From Marinococcus sp. PL1-022 (GTDB taxonomy: Bacteria > Bacillota > Bacilli > Bacillales > Marinococcaceae): DNA of 64,000 nucleotides. Of the stretch, positions 36,986 through 45,294 are shown in pieces. A program made the translations under genes and the position numbers. The stretch spans positions 62,001 through 126,000 of the forward strand of contig NZ_JAWXCX010000001.1 of NCBI RefSeq assembly GCF_033845285.1, written 5' to 3'. Positions within the stretch are counted from its first letter, which is position 1, and the number at the start of each line of letters is the position of its first letter. The notes under the pieces were generated by a model. That model had not been told where the DNA came from and made no database searches. It saw only the letters and a list, made by a program, of their open reading frames with translations.

Positions 36986-38257
36986 TTAAGAGCTGGTTTT
37001 TGGTTTTGCATTTTTATAATAGGAATCCTGAGATGATTTTTCTTTTTCGGCAGAAGGTGTTTTCGACGAACGCGCGAGTAACACGTAGCTGAGCACTGCT
37101 GCAGCATCCGCTCCAAAAATCACTATCCCCATCGGTACTGCTGTATGCTCTCCGGCAATGCCGACCAGCGGGGCTGAAGCCGCACCGAATAAAAATGGAA
37201 GCAGCCCGATTAAAGCAGCAGCGCTGCCGGCACGGTGACCCTGTTCTTCCATCGCAAGAGAGAACGAAGCCGTATTGACAAGCCCGAGGCTTGAAACGAC
37301 GAAAAACATTGGAATGACGATAGCAGCAAGCGGTGCCTGAATTACTGTCATTGTTAATAAGACAGAGCTTGAAATGAGGGTCAGCCCAAGCCCGAAGGTG
37401 AGTATTTTTCGTTCCGGGATAACACCGGCGAGCCGGCCGGTTGTCTGCGAACCGATAATAATGCCGATCCCGTTAAGTGCGAATAAAAAGCCAAAGGTTT
37501 GCGGTGACGCTCCGTAAATGCCTTGATACACAAACGGTGTGCCGGAAACGTAAGCAAAAATGCCAGCCATTTTTAAACCCTGGGCGAGAGCAAAGCCCAT
37601 AAACGAACGATCCTTCAATAAACTGCCAAAGGTACGTACTGTTTCTTTTATATCGCTGTCTGAACGGTTTGTTTCCGGAAGGGTTTCCGGAAGCAGGGAT
37701 AAAACAATAATAAAGATAATGATTCCTATCGCACTTAGTACGGCAAAGACGCCGTTCCATGTCGTAAAGTTAAGAATGGCCCCGCCAAGCACTGGAGCAA
37801 TTATTGGTGCAAGGCCATTTACGAGCATTAACAGTGAAAAGAACTTTGTCAGTTCTTTTCCGGAGTACATGTCCCGGACAATTGCCCGGGAAATAACGAT
37901 GCCGGCTGAAGCTGAAAATCCCTGCAGGAAACGGCAGGCTATTAGAATCCAGATGGTTGGGGCAAATATACATAAAATAGAAGCGGCTATATAAATAAAT
38001 AGGAAAACAGACAGCGGTTTTTTTCTGCCATTCACATCACTCATGGGGCCCACGATTAATTGGCCAAAGGCGAGACCGAGCAGGCAGGCTGTTAAACTAA
38101 GCTGAACAAGCGATGTACTTGTATCAAGATCCTGGGCTATAGAAGGAAAACTGGGTAAATACATGTCGATAGTCAAAGCGCCAAATGCAGCCAGCGAGCC
38201 CAGCAGAATAGCCAGGCCGATCCGTTTTTTAGACGATACTGCCTGTGTGGAACTCAT
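36986..38257 (-). CDS. Bcr/CflA-family MFS multidrug efflux transporter
   Basis: 423 residues, 12 transmembrane helices. LLGSLAAFGALTIDMYLPSFPSIAQDL at the N-terminus (with the buried acidic residue in TIDMYLP) and GPMSDVNGRKKPL in loop 2-3 are hallmarks of Bcr/CflA transporters (bicyclomycin, chloramphenicol, sulfathiazole export). A Ser/Lys-rich tail follows helix 12. Start ATG at 38255-38257 behind GGGAGTAG. A single gene; the 106-nt gap to the next unit holds its promoter and a short palindrome AATACGTATT. Confidence 0.9.
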   Translation of the reverse strand: MSSTQAVSSKKRIGLAILLGSLAAFGALTIDMYLPSFPSIAQDLDTSTSLVQLSLTACLLGLAFGQLIVGPMSDVNGRKKPLSVFLFIYIAASILCIFAPTIWILIACRFLQGFSASAGIVISRAIVRDMYSGKELTKFFSLLMLVNGLAPIIAPVLGGAILNFTTWNGVFAVLSAIGIIIFIIVLSLLPETLPETNRSDSDIKETVRTFGSLLKDRSFMGFALAQGLKMAGIFAYVSGTPFVYQGIYGASPQTFGFLFALNGIGIIIGSQTTGRLAGVIPERKILTFGLGLTLISSSVLLTMTVIQAPLAAIVIPMFFVVSSLGLVNTASFSLAMEEQGHRAGSAAALIGLLPFLFGAASAPLVGIAGEHTAVPMGIVIFGADAAAVLSYVLLARSSKTPSAEKEKSSQDSYYKNAKPKTSS

Positions 38258-38351
38258 GATAAAATCTACTCCCTTGTTATAAAATACGTATTACGGGACA
38301 CATCTGTTTTTTGCACACAAGAGAGGATTCTATCACAGAGCATATAAAAAG

Positions 38352-38379
38352 AAAAGCCCGTTTTTAAGACGGACTTTTC
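38352..38379 (-). terminator. Terminator of the membrane/oxidoreductase operon
   Basis: AAAAGCCCGT and ACGGACTTTT pair around TTTTAAG; the minus strand continues TTTTTATATG. It overlaps the last codons of the gene ending at 38364. Confidence 0.8.
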
Positions 38380-38669
38380 CTGGTCGTTGCTTCCAGAGCG
38401 GCAAACAGCAGATGCCAGCACTCTGCAGCAAGAACGAAAAAGAGAATAACAAGCGCTCCAGCCCATTCCTGAAAAAAGGCGAGAGCAATGATTACGTACC
38501 ACGAGCATCGAAGCAGGTGCTGAAGCGGCGGCATCCATAAAAAGCACAGGGGCCGAAGGAGAAGAAAAAAGGCGAAGCTGAACAGGAAAAATACATATTC
38601 CTGGGTCAAGTCTACGGCAAATACAGCACTCAGCCCTTTATTTATTAAGGAAAAAAAGGAAAGATTCAT
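38364..38669 (-). CDS. Small integral membrane protein, paralogue of the 39688 protein
   Basis: 101 residues from ATG at 38667-38669 (a GTG at 38676-38678 abutting the upstream stop is an alternative; AGGAG is 3 nt from the GTG and 12 from the ATG). Three hydrophobic segments: VFFLFSFAFFLLLRPLCFLWMPPLQHLL, WYVIIALAFFQEW, LVILFFVLAAECWHLLFAALE. The sequence pattern LLLRP-x2-FLW-x-P ... WY ... QE ... is shared with the protein encoded at 39688-40050. Family not recognised. Third gene of a three-gene operon. Confidence 0.72.
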   Translation of the reverse strand: MNLSFFSLINKGLSAVFAVDLTQEYVFFLFSFAFFLLLRPLCFLWMPPLQHLLRCSWYVIIALAFFQEWAGALVILFFVLAAECWHLLFAALEATTRKSPS

Positions 38670-38678
38670 CGCTTTCAC

Positions 38679-39656
38679 TTACTCCTCATTATCTGCAGGA
38701 AAGCGGACGCCGATCTGGGCACGTATTTCATCAAGCACCTGCAGCACCTGCATAGAGCGTTCGATAGAAATGTGCCGCACGTCTTCACCGGCGCACAGCT
38801 GAATAAAGGCGCGTATTTCATGAGCCATGGAATCCTCCTGATTGTTTTCCCAAAGAACAGTCGTTGCATCTTTTTTTGTAAGGGTCACCCGGTGCATATG
38901 GTTAATATGATCGATGGTGATTGTCCCGTCTTCACCCTGCAGCTCCACCGGCTGGGTGGAAGAAGAAATTTTTGAATAGCTTACAACAGCCTGGGCTTCC
39001 GGATAACCGAGAAGCACAGCGGCCTGGCCGTCGGCTCCGGTTTCAAGCAGGTAGCCATGTGCCTGTACCGTTTGCGGCATGCCAAGGAGTTCAAGGGCGG
39101 GGTGAAGGCAGTAGATGCCGATATCCATCGAGGCTCCGTTGGAAAGCTCCGGCTTAAAAGCATTGAGTACGGTCCCTTCGCGGTAGGCATCGTAGCGGCT
39201 CGAATACTGGCAGTAGGAAATCGATGCCCGGCGCAGTCTTCCAATGTCGTCAAGATGGTTCGAAACAGCTTCCCATGCCGGAAAATACATGTTTTTGATC
39301 GCTTCCATAATGGTGACGCCGTATTCTGAAGCAGCGGCCAGAAGCCGCTTTGCTTCTTCCGCATTGGAGCACATCGGTTTTTCGCAGATGATGTGCTTGC
39401 CGTGCTGAATGCCAGCCATAGCGATGGAAAAGTGATGCCTGGTAGGGCTTGCAATGTACAGCGCTTCAACGTTTGTATCCCGGCAAAGCTGTTCTAAATC
39501 ATCGTAAGCCGAAGGCGCGTCGTACTGATCCGCGAGCGTTTGGGCACGCTCAATATTCCGGGAATAAACAGCCTGCAGCTGAAAGTCTTTAAGCGAACTG
39601 CCGGCCTGAATGAAGGCTTCGGTGATCCAGTTTGTCCCCACAGTAGCAAAATTCAT
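38679..39656 (-). CDS. Gfo/Idh/MocA-family oxidoreductase
   Basis: 325 residues. A Rossmann start FATVGTNWITEAFIQAG replaces the usual GxGxxG by GTNWIT, a variant seen in a Firmicute subgroup. ALYIASPTRHHFSIAMAGIQHGKHIICEKPM contains the conserved EKP lysine; the C-terminal beta domain carries GASMDIGIYCLHPALELLG, the D-x3-H catalytic-type motif. Such enzymes oxidise or reduce sugars, inositols or related polyols with NAD(P). The substrate is unknown. It is flanked by two related membrane proteins in one operon. Confidence 0.87.
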   Translation of the reverse strand: MNFATVGTNWITEAFIQAGSSLKDFQLQAVYSRNIERAQTLADQYDAPSAYDDLEQLCRDTNVEALYIASPTRHHFSIAMAGIQHGKHIICEKPMCSNAEEAKRLLAAASEYGVTIMEAIKNMYFPAWEAVSNHLDDIGRLRRASISYCQYSSRYDAYREGTVLNAFKPELSNGASMDIGIYCLHPALELLGMPQTVQAHGYLLETGADGQAAVLLGYPEAQAVVSYSKISSSTQPVELQGEDGTITIDHINHMHRVTLTKKDATTVLWENNQEDSMAHEIRAFIQLCAGEDVRHISIERSMQVLQVLDEIRAQIGVRFPADNEE

Positions 39657-39687
39657 TATGTAAAACCTCCTTAAATGTCAGCTGGTC

Positions 39688-40050
39688 CTAAGAGCTTCCT
39701 TTTCTTTTCCGAGTCGTACGTGTTTTTGCTTCCGCTTTTGGGATGGAAGCCCGTCGTTTTCGTTCCTCAAAAAAGAGAAAAAACTGATCGTATGCCTCCA
39801 CAGCAGCTGCAAAGCCAAGAATGAAGAAAATAGACCCGGCCTCCTGCAGTAAAACATAGCCGAGGGCCGCGTACCACAGCATTTTTAGCAGCCGGGCAGC
39901 TGCTGGTTTCCACAAAAAGAAGACAGGACGAAGTAAAAGGTACAGTAAAATAGCGAGAACAAATACAGCGATATTTTCGCCGAAGGTCCCCGGTACCCGG
40001 GAAATAATTTGATCGATGATTTGTCCGAATTCTGCTAAGCGTTCTTCCAT
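39688..40050 (-). CDS. Small integral membrane protein, first gene of the oxidoreductase operon
   Basis: 120 residues from ATG at 40048-40050, nine bases behind AAAGGAG; a longer frame to 40119 lacks a ribosome site. An amphipathic N-terminus (GQIIDQIISRVPGTFGENI) is followed by AVFVLAILLYLLLRPVFFLWKPAAARLL, LWYAALGYVLLQEAGSIFFILGFAAAVEAYDQFFLFFE and a very basic Arg/Lys tail. Clearly related to the 38364 protein over the hydrophobic core. Not recognised. The basic tail faces the cytosol if standard topology rules hold. Confidence 0.75.
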   Translation of the reverse strand: MEERLAEFGQIIDQIISRVPGTFGENIAVFVLAILLYLLLRPVFFLWKPAAARLLKMLWYAALGYVLLQEAGSIFFILGFAAAVEAYDQFFLFFEERKRRASIPKAEAKTRTTRKRKGSS

Positions 40051-40153
40051 TGGCTGCAGCTCCTTTGAGTGATGTAGATACAAGTATTCATAATTGTATC
40101 GTAGCGGTTTTAGACTCAAATGAACAGCCTTGAATCAAAAAAGGACAAATGAT

Positions 40154-40184
40154 AAAAAGCTCCCTTCTTAAAAAAGAAGAGAGC
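40154..40184 (-). terminator. Terminator of the M42 peptidase gene
   Basis: GCTCCCTTCTT (40159-40169) pairs with AAGAAGAGAGC (40174-40184); the minus strand then reads TTTTTATC. Confidence 0.85.
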
Positions 40185-40210
40185 GCAGCGTAAAAAGCAT
40201 ATAAAGTGAA

Positions 40211-41269
40211 TTATGGACGGACAGGCCGCAGATCTTCATTTTCCTTCAGGGAACAAATGTATTCGACCAGCAGCTCGATAACATTTTCGATATCGTCCAT
40301 GCTGGCTGTCTCCACCGGGGCATGCATGTACCGTAGTGGAAGAGAAACATTGACGCTTGGAACGCCGTTGCCAGCGAGCCGCAGCCGGTCAGCATCAGTG
40401 CCGGTCACCCTCGGGGTGAGCTCGTATTGCACGGAAAGACCGGCCTTTTTGGAAGCCTGCTCCAGTCCTTCATTAGCTTTCGGGTGGATCGGAGCTCCCT
40501 TGGCGAGGACAGGGCCGCCGCCGAGTGTCACTTCTGTTTCCTGGTTTGGATTGGACCCGGGGTAATCATACGCAAATGTAACGTCAAGGGCGATTGCTAA
40601 ATCTGGACGGAGGCCGGCACCGGCAAAATGGGCCCCGCCCATGTTTGTCTCTTCATTGACTGTGCTCACGCCGTAGACGCCCACCGTCGGTCGTCTGTCC
40701 TGCAGCCGGCGCAGCACTTCTGCAGTAATAAAGGCACCTGTCCGGTTGTCGAGCCCGCGTCCGCTGAAACGGTCGTTTAGCAGTTTTTCGGGCGTGCGCT
40801 CATAAACTCCGGGATCACCGACGGAAAGATACTTTTCCATTTCTTCTTTGCTTTTAGCCCCAAAGTCTATGTACAGATCAGAAAAGGCGAAATCTTTTTT
40901 ACTGCCGCCCTTATGTTCCGCATTGACACCCGTAACGCCTGTGATAGGTCCCTGCCTGCCCTGAAAGGTTACTTTCATTCCCAGAGCAGGCGCCTGGCTG
41001 ATGCCGCCGAGCTTTTCCACCCGTACGAAGCCGCTGCTGTCGATGGACTTTACAAGAAAACCAATTTCATCGCAGTGCCCGGCTAAAAGGATGTGAAACG
41101 AGGCTTCCGGATTGATGACGCCCCAGGCATTGCCTATCGTATCCGTGTGAACTTCATCCGCATACGGAGAGACGTATTGAAGCCACTTACGCTGAATAGC
41201 TGTTTCATGTCCCGATGGGGAGGGAGTCTGGAGTAAATCGTATAAAAACTGTTCAGATGATTCCTTCAT
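40211..41269 (-). CDS. M42-family metallo-aminopeptidase
   Basis: 352 residues from ATG at 41267-41269 behind AAGGAGG. The dinuclear metal site is complete: LLAGHCDEIGF (His, Asp), GRGLDNRTGAF (bridging Asp), VNEETNMGG (catalytic Glu pair), and ALDVTFAYD; the last ligand is in LRYMHAPVE. Similar to B. subtilis YsdC/YtoP, glutamyl-type aminopeptidases (or TET-like peptidases) that trim peptides in the cytosol. Monocistronic. Confidence 0.9.
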   Translation of the reverse strand: MKESSEQFLYDLLQTPSPSGHETAIQRKWLQYVSPYADEVHTDTIGNAWGVINPEASFHILLAGHCDEIGFLVKSIDSSGFVRVEKLGGISQAPALGMKVTFQGRQGPITGVTGVNAEHKGGSKKDFAFSDLYIDFGAKSKEEMEKYLSVGDPGVYERTPEKLLNDRFSGRGLDNRTGAFITAEVLRRLQDRRPTVGVYGVSTVNEETNMGGAHFAGAGLRPDLAIALDVTFAYDYPGSNPNQETEVTLGGGPVLAKGAPIHPKANEGLEQASKKAGLSVQYELTPRVTGTDADRLRLAGNGVPSVNVSLPLRYMHAPVETASMDDIENVIELLVEYICSLKENEDLRPVRP

Positions 41270-41355
41270 GGGTTTTCCTCCTTGGAAGTTCAATTTATTA
41301 CAGCATCCCGTTTTTTATCTTTGCCGTCAACTCCTGTTCCTGAATCAGCTGGGGC

Positions 41356-42588
41356 CTACTTGTAGTGCCCCCCGATTTTTTCTGCCCGGGCAAGGGCCTG
41401 GCCGCCGGGAAGAAGCGATGAGGCCTGGAGCACAGCTGCTGGTCCGTACCTGTCCTTGAGAGCATCAATCGTTTTGTTTAAATCTTCGCGGTGCTCTTTT
41501 TCAGAAAACAGATCCAGCTGCACAAATTGGTTGCTTTCAAGCTGCTGCAGGCTGACGCTCAGCCCCCGGACCGGGAAGTGTGTCCAATGTTTATGAAACA
41601 GAAATGCAGCGGCTCTGTAGATAGCTTTGCCGTCATTAACCGGTTCAGCCTGGGCCGCCTGCCGGTGAAAATGAAGAGAATTTCCGTTGTCATGCCCCTC
41701 GGCTCCTACGGTAACTGTCCAGCCTGCACAGCCCTCTGTCCGGGCCCGGCGTCCAACCTCTTCGCTCAGCTCGCGCAAAACGACGCTGATATCCTCCCAG
41801 CTTGAGTAATCACGAGGGAGGGTCATGTGGTGTCCTATAGCCTTTCGGCGCGTGTGAGTGCCGGGAGAGACAGGGGAAGGGTCAATACCGTGCGCCGTCT
41901 GCCAGAGAAGTTCTCCGTTCAGTCCAAAACGGTGGCGAAGCTCTTCTACAGGATAGGCAGCAAGGTGGCCGGCTTTTCGGATTCCCATCTGCTGCAGGTG
42001 TTTTTCCATCCGGCGCCCGACCCCGAACAGGTGATTCACAGGAAGAGGCCAAAGCGTTGAAGCCAGCTGATCCTGCCTCAGGGTGAAAATCCCATCGGCA
42101 GATTTTTTGGCAAAATGGTCACAGGCCATCTTGGCGAGAACCTTGGTCGCTCCGATGCCGGTGCGGGGATAGACGCCGAATGCCCGGAGAAGATGCCGGT
42201 TGATGAAAAGAGCCGCCTGCTCCGGCGTGGAAGCTGTATGCTTGTATGTATGCGTCATGTCTGCAAAAAGCTCGTCTACGCTGTAAGGTTCTATTTTATC
42301 GCTGTAAGCCTCAAGCGCCGTCGCAATCTGCACAGAAATTTTTAAATACAGCTCCATGCGCGGAGGAATAATAACGAGCCCAGGGCACTTTTGCTGTGCT
42401 TCTCCGATTGTTTCGGCTGTTTTCACTCCTTCACGTTTAGCAACAGGACATGCAGCCAAAATTATCCCGCTCCGGATGGACGGGTCTCCGGCTACGGCTG
42501 TTGGTTTATGCTGCAGGTTGGAATAATACAGTTTTTCAACATTGGCGTAGAACGACTGCATGTCGATAAGAAAAATAATCCGCGCCAC
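41356..42588 (-). CDS. Y-family DNA polymerase (UvrX/YqjW-like)
   Basis: 410 residues. Palm motifs: FLIDMQSFYANVEK (first metal Asp, residues 6-19) and EPYSVDELFADMT (SxDE catalytic pair, about 100). GIGATKVLAKMACDHFAK and the HhH segment PVNHLFGVGRRMEKHLQQMGI follow. QLDLFSE near the C-terminus is a beta-clamp binding motif. It matches Pol Y2/UvrX-type lesion-bypass polymerases of Bacillus and its phages. Start GTG at 42586-42588 behind GGAGGAGGGG. No LexA box was found by eye. Confidence 0.9.
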   Translation of the reverse strand: MARIIFLIDMQSFYANVEKLYYSNLQHKPTAVAGDPSIRSGIILAACPVAKREGVKTAETIGEAQQKCPGLVIIPPRMELYLKISVQIATALEAYSDKIEPYSVDELFADMTHTYKHTASTPEQAALFINRHLLRAFGVYPRTGIGATKVLAKMACDHFAKKSADGIFTLRQDQLASTLWPLPVNHLFGVGRRMEKHLQQMGIRKAGHLAAYPVEELRHRFGLNGELLWQTAHGIDPSPVSPGTHTRRKAIGHHMTLPRDYSSWEDISVVLRELSEEVGRRARTEGCAGWTVTVGAEGHDNGNSLHFHRQAAQAEPVNDGKAIYRAAAFLFHKHWTHFPVRGLSVSLQQLESNQFVQLDLFSEKEHREDLNKTIDALKDRYGPAAVLQASSLLPGGQALARAEKIGGHYK

Positions 42589-42683
42589 AGCCCCTCCTCC
42601 TTTGGTGAAAAAATTGCTCCTTTCTATAGATTATACCTCAAAATAAATATTTTAAACGAACAAACGTTCTTATTTTAAATAAA

Positions 42684-42709
42684 AACCGGACCCTGGTCCA
42701 GGGCCCGTT
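42684..42709 (-). terminator. Terminator of the MarR gene
   Basis: AACCGGACCCTGG pairs with CCAGGGCCCGTT; the minus strand continues TTTTTATTT. Confidence 0.8.
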
Positions 42710-42716
42710 ATCTGCA

Positions 42717-43175
42717 TTATGAAGAAGGGAGACCCCTTTTTTGTACGAGGGTGTTATTGAAACGCTCAAGCAGCTGGGCAAATTGATCGCGTTCTTCCTT
42801 ATCCCAGTCGGCCAACAGGCTGTCATACATATGAATCCGTTCCTGCTTCAGCGTATTGATCGCTTCGATTCCTTCGTTCGTAATAAAAATCTGATTGACC
42901 CGTTTATCGTGATGATCCGGCCGGCGGGAAACAAGGCCTTTTTTCTCCAGCGAATGGATCTGGCGACTGAGTGTCGAAATATCGAGGAGAAAATGATCAG
43001 CGAGCTCACGTGCAGAACGGGGGCTCTGCTGGTGCAGCACCTGGAGAATCAAATAAGCGGAACGATCCAGGCTGCTGGCCTGGCTGTCAAGCGTCCGTTT
43101 AAAATCCGCCCGGCGCATTAACGTAACTACGCCAGTTTCAATTAGTTCGAGCATTTCCTTATCATGTTCGTTCAT
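42717..43175 (-). CDS. MarR-family transcriptional regulator
   Basis: 152 residues. Winged helix: LDRSAYLILQVLHQQSPRSARELADHFLLDISTLSRQIHSLEKKGLVSRRPDHHDKRVNQIFIT, with DHHDKR in the wing. MarR proteins bind 16-20-bp palindromes and respond to phenolics or oxidants. The palindrome-like AACGAACAAACGTT near 42656 lies beyond its 3' end, in front of the Y-family polymerase, so that gene could be a target. Start ATG at 43173-43175. Confidence 0.88.
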   Translation of the reverse strand: MNEHDKEMLELIETGVVTLMRRADFKRTLDSQASSLDRSAYLILQVLHQQSPRSARELADHFLLDISTLSRQIHSLEKKGLVSRRPDHHDKRVNQIFITNEGIEAINTLKQERIHMYDSLLADWDKEERDQFAQLLERFNNTLVQKRGLPSS

Positions 43176-43288
43176 CGGGGCCCTCCAATTCCAATCGGTC
43201 TTTTTCTCTATTGTAATATAGATCAGGATCGAAAAAAGAGATAAGCGTAAAACGATATATATAAAACGAAAATAACATACGTTCTTTC

Positions 43289-43456
43289 CTAGTCGGCTCG
43301 CTGCATAGCCCTTCTTTCAGCGTATTCGAGGCATTTTTCACAGACAAATACTTTTTCATTCTGTTTTGTAAAGTATGGGCGCATATAGGACGTTTTTGAT
43401 CTGCAATAGTAGCAGCGCTTTGAGAAAGAGAGGCTTCTTATCCATTGCTTAAGCAA
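43289..43456 (-). CDS. 55-residue zinc-ribbon protein
   Basis: A short frame on the minus strand starts with TTG (43454-43456; a second TTG precedes it at 43457-43459) eight bases behind AGGAGG, and ends TAG at 43289-43291. The peptide has two CxxC knuckles, CYYC at about 15-18 and CEKC at about 39-42, with a basic N-terminus and a charged helix LEYAERRAMQRAD, so it should bind one zinc. It resembles small Bacillus zinc-ribbon proteins of unknown function such as YlaI. A longer overlapping minus-strand frame at 43162-43359 is its shadow. Confidence 0.75.
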   Translation of the reverse strand: MLKQWIRSLSFSKRCYYCRSKTSYMRPYFTKQNEKVFVCEKCLEYAERRAMQRAD

Positions 43457-43670
43457 CAAATTTTCCTCCTTTTGTATTGGGATGTATTTTTACGATAAGA
43501 GAAAGGGAGGATGAATGCGAACGATTTGCTCATGAAAAATTCAAAAAGAATGATTTGCTTTTATATGAATTTATATAATTATTCAATAAAATAATACTTC
43601 AATTCATGAATGAAAACCTTCATTTTCGGGAAAGAAACTGTAAATGAAGACTAATAAGAAGGTGATCAGC

Positions 43671-44486
43671 GTGGCAAAAAGATTAGACCGTGAACAATGG
43701 AGCGTATTTCAAAGCGAGCTCTATCAGACAAATACGACTGTCGTCGTGACAGATGATTTGATATTAATCACAGACCCTACATGGCTCCCAGCGGAGATTG
43801 AGGAGATCCGGAATTTTGTCGAGGAACGAAAAAAGAATCAGCCGGTATATCTGCTGCTGACCCATTCGGATTTTGATCACGTTATCGGAGCCGGTGCTTT
43901 TCCGGAAGCAACTATCATTGCTTCCCGTGGATTTAATGCAAGATCCGATAAGGAAGAGATTGTTCAGCAAATGAAAGAGTTTGACAGTGCATATTATATT
44001 CACCGCATCTATGAACTCCAGTATCCGAAACCAGATATTATTGTTGATTCGGATGAGCAGGTGCTTGAAGAAGGGGAGACCAAAATTACATTCTATCTGG
44101 CACCGGGCCATACCGTGGACGGACTGGCAGCAGTCGTAGAACCGCTTGGTCTCTGCATCGCCGGAGACTACTTAAGCAATGTAGAGATTCCCATTATTGA
44201 ATATCACAGCGAATCCTACCAGTTTACGTTAAAAAAGCTGGATGAGCTCTGGAAGGACAGCAAATACAGCACTGTGGTTCCGGGACACGGTCTTGTGGCC
44301 TCGAAGCCGGAAGAAATAGAAAAGCGTCTCCGGGATTCAGAATGGTATATTGAAAATACGAAAAAATCGCTGAAAGACCCATACGTGGAGAGTGCCATTT
44401 TTGCGTTTATTGACCGTCATAAGTTTGAAGCACCGTTAAAGCAGGTACACGCAGATAATAAAGAACAATTAAAAACGGAAAGATAG
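43671..44486 (+). CDS. MBL-fold metallo-hydrolase
   Basis: 271 residues from GTG at 43671, eight bases behind AGAAGGTGAT; an ATG nine codons upstream (43644) has no ribosome site. Metal motifs: LTHSDFDHVIGA (HxDxDH, an HxHxDH variant with Asp in place of the second His), YLAPGHTVDG, CIAGDYLSN and VPGHGLV. The C-terminal helices close a glyoxalase-II-like fold. Substrate unknown; lactonase, thioesterase or quinolone-hydrolase-like activities all occur in the family. Monocistronic. Confidence 0.85.
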   Translation: MAKRLDREQWSVFQSELYQTNTTVVVTDDLILITDPTWLPAEIEEIRNFVEERKKNQPVYLLLTHSDFDHVIGAGAFPEATIIASRGFNARSDKEEIVQQMKEFDSAYYIHRIYELQYPKPDIIVDSDEQVLEEGETKITFYLAPGHTVDGLAAVVEPLGLCIAGDYLSNVEIPIIEYHSESYQFTLKKLDELWKDSKYSTVVPGHGLVASKPEEIEKRLRDSEWYIENTKKSLKDPYVESAIFAFIDRHKFEAPLKQVHADNKEQLKTER

Positions 44487-44487
44487 A

Positions 44488-44525
44488 AAACTGGCTGCCC
44501 TTTTAAGGAGCAGCCAGTTTTTGGT
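44488..44525. terminator. Bidirectional terminator between MBL gene and motB
   Basis: AAACTGGCTGC (44488-44498) pairs with GCAGCCAGTTT (44510-44520), with T- and A-rich flanks. Confidence 0.88.
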
Positions 44526-44535
44526 TTAGTATTTC

Positions 44536-45294
44536 TTATTCAGAGGACTCGTTTTGATTACGTGGAAGAATCAATACCTCCACGCGCCGGTTCTGGGCAC
44601 GGCCCTCTTCGGTATCATTAGAAGCCACCGGTTCAAACTCGCCGAACCCCTTGGCACTGAAGTCTCTTGGGTCGAGATCGGGATTTTCGAGCACTATCTC
44701 CATAAAATGCACTGCCCGCATGACGCTGAGTTCCCAGTTTGTGCTGAAATCGGCGTTCGCGATAGGGGTGTCATCCGTATGGCCGCTGATAATAATGTTG
44801 CGCGGGGGATTTAGTACCAGCAGCTCGGACATATCCCCGGCAGTTTCAAGAGCCTCTTCGCGTATTTCTGCTTCACCAACATTAAACAAAATATTGTCTT
44901 TAATGGAGAGGAGCAGTCCATCATCAGAGAGACGGGTCGTAAACTGGCCTTCAAGTCCCCGTTCATCAATAAATCCTTCCACTCTCTCCTGGAGCTCGGC
45001 AAGTTCGTTTTGATCCTCTGCCTCTTCGATTGCTGTTGGAGGACTTTCATCGATATTGTCTTCGGCATTCAGCTCTTCGACAGAGCTTCCGGATTCGTTG
45101 ATGCCGCTTCCACCAGTGAAAACAGAGTTAAAGGAGTCGGAGATCTGGTCAAATTTTCGGGCATCCACCTCACTTGATGCAAATAGCACGATAAACAGTG
45201 CAAGCAGGAGGGTCAGGAGGTCTGCGTAAGGAAGAAGCCAGGCTTCACTGACGTGTTCTTCCTCTTCCTTTTTCCGCTTACGCCGCCTAGCCAT
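44536..45294 (-). CDS. motB: Flagellar stator protein MotB
   Basis: 252 residues from ATG at 45292-45294, overlapping the motA stop. A basic N-terminus, then one membrane helix with the ion-carrying Asp in PYADLLTLLLALFIVLFASS, an acidic linker, and an OmpA-like peptidoglycan-binding domain (NIIISGHTDDTPIANADFSTNWELSVMRA ... GFGEFEPVASNDTEEGRAQNRRVEVLI). Very close to B. subtilis MotB rather than to MotS. Whether H+ or Na+ drives it cannot be decided here. Cotranscribed with motA. Confidence 0.93.
   Translation of the reverse strand: MARRRKRKKEEEEHVSEAWLLPYADLLTLLLALFIVLFASSEVDARKFDQISDSFNSVFTGGSGINESGSSVEELNAEDNIDESPPTAIEEAEDQNELAELQERVEGFIDERGLEGQFTTRLSDDGLLLSIKDNILFNVGEAEIREEALETAGDMSELLVLNPPRNIIISGHTDDTPIANADFSTNWELSVMRAVHFMEIVLENPDLDPRDFSAKGFGEFEPVASNDTEEGRAQNRRVEVLILPRNQNESSE

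Noticed and set aside
38283-38292. AATACGTATT as a third LacI-type operator
   Set aside because: It lacks the outer G/C pair of GAATACGTATTC found at both operator copies and lies before an unrelated efflux gene; a 10-bp A/T-rich palindrome can arise by chance.
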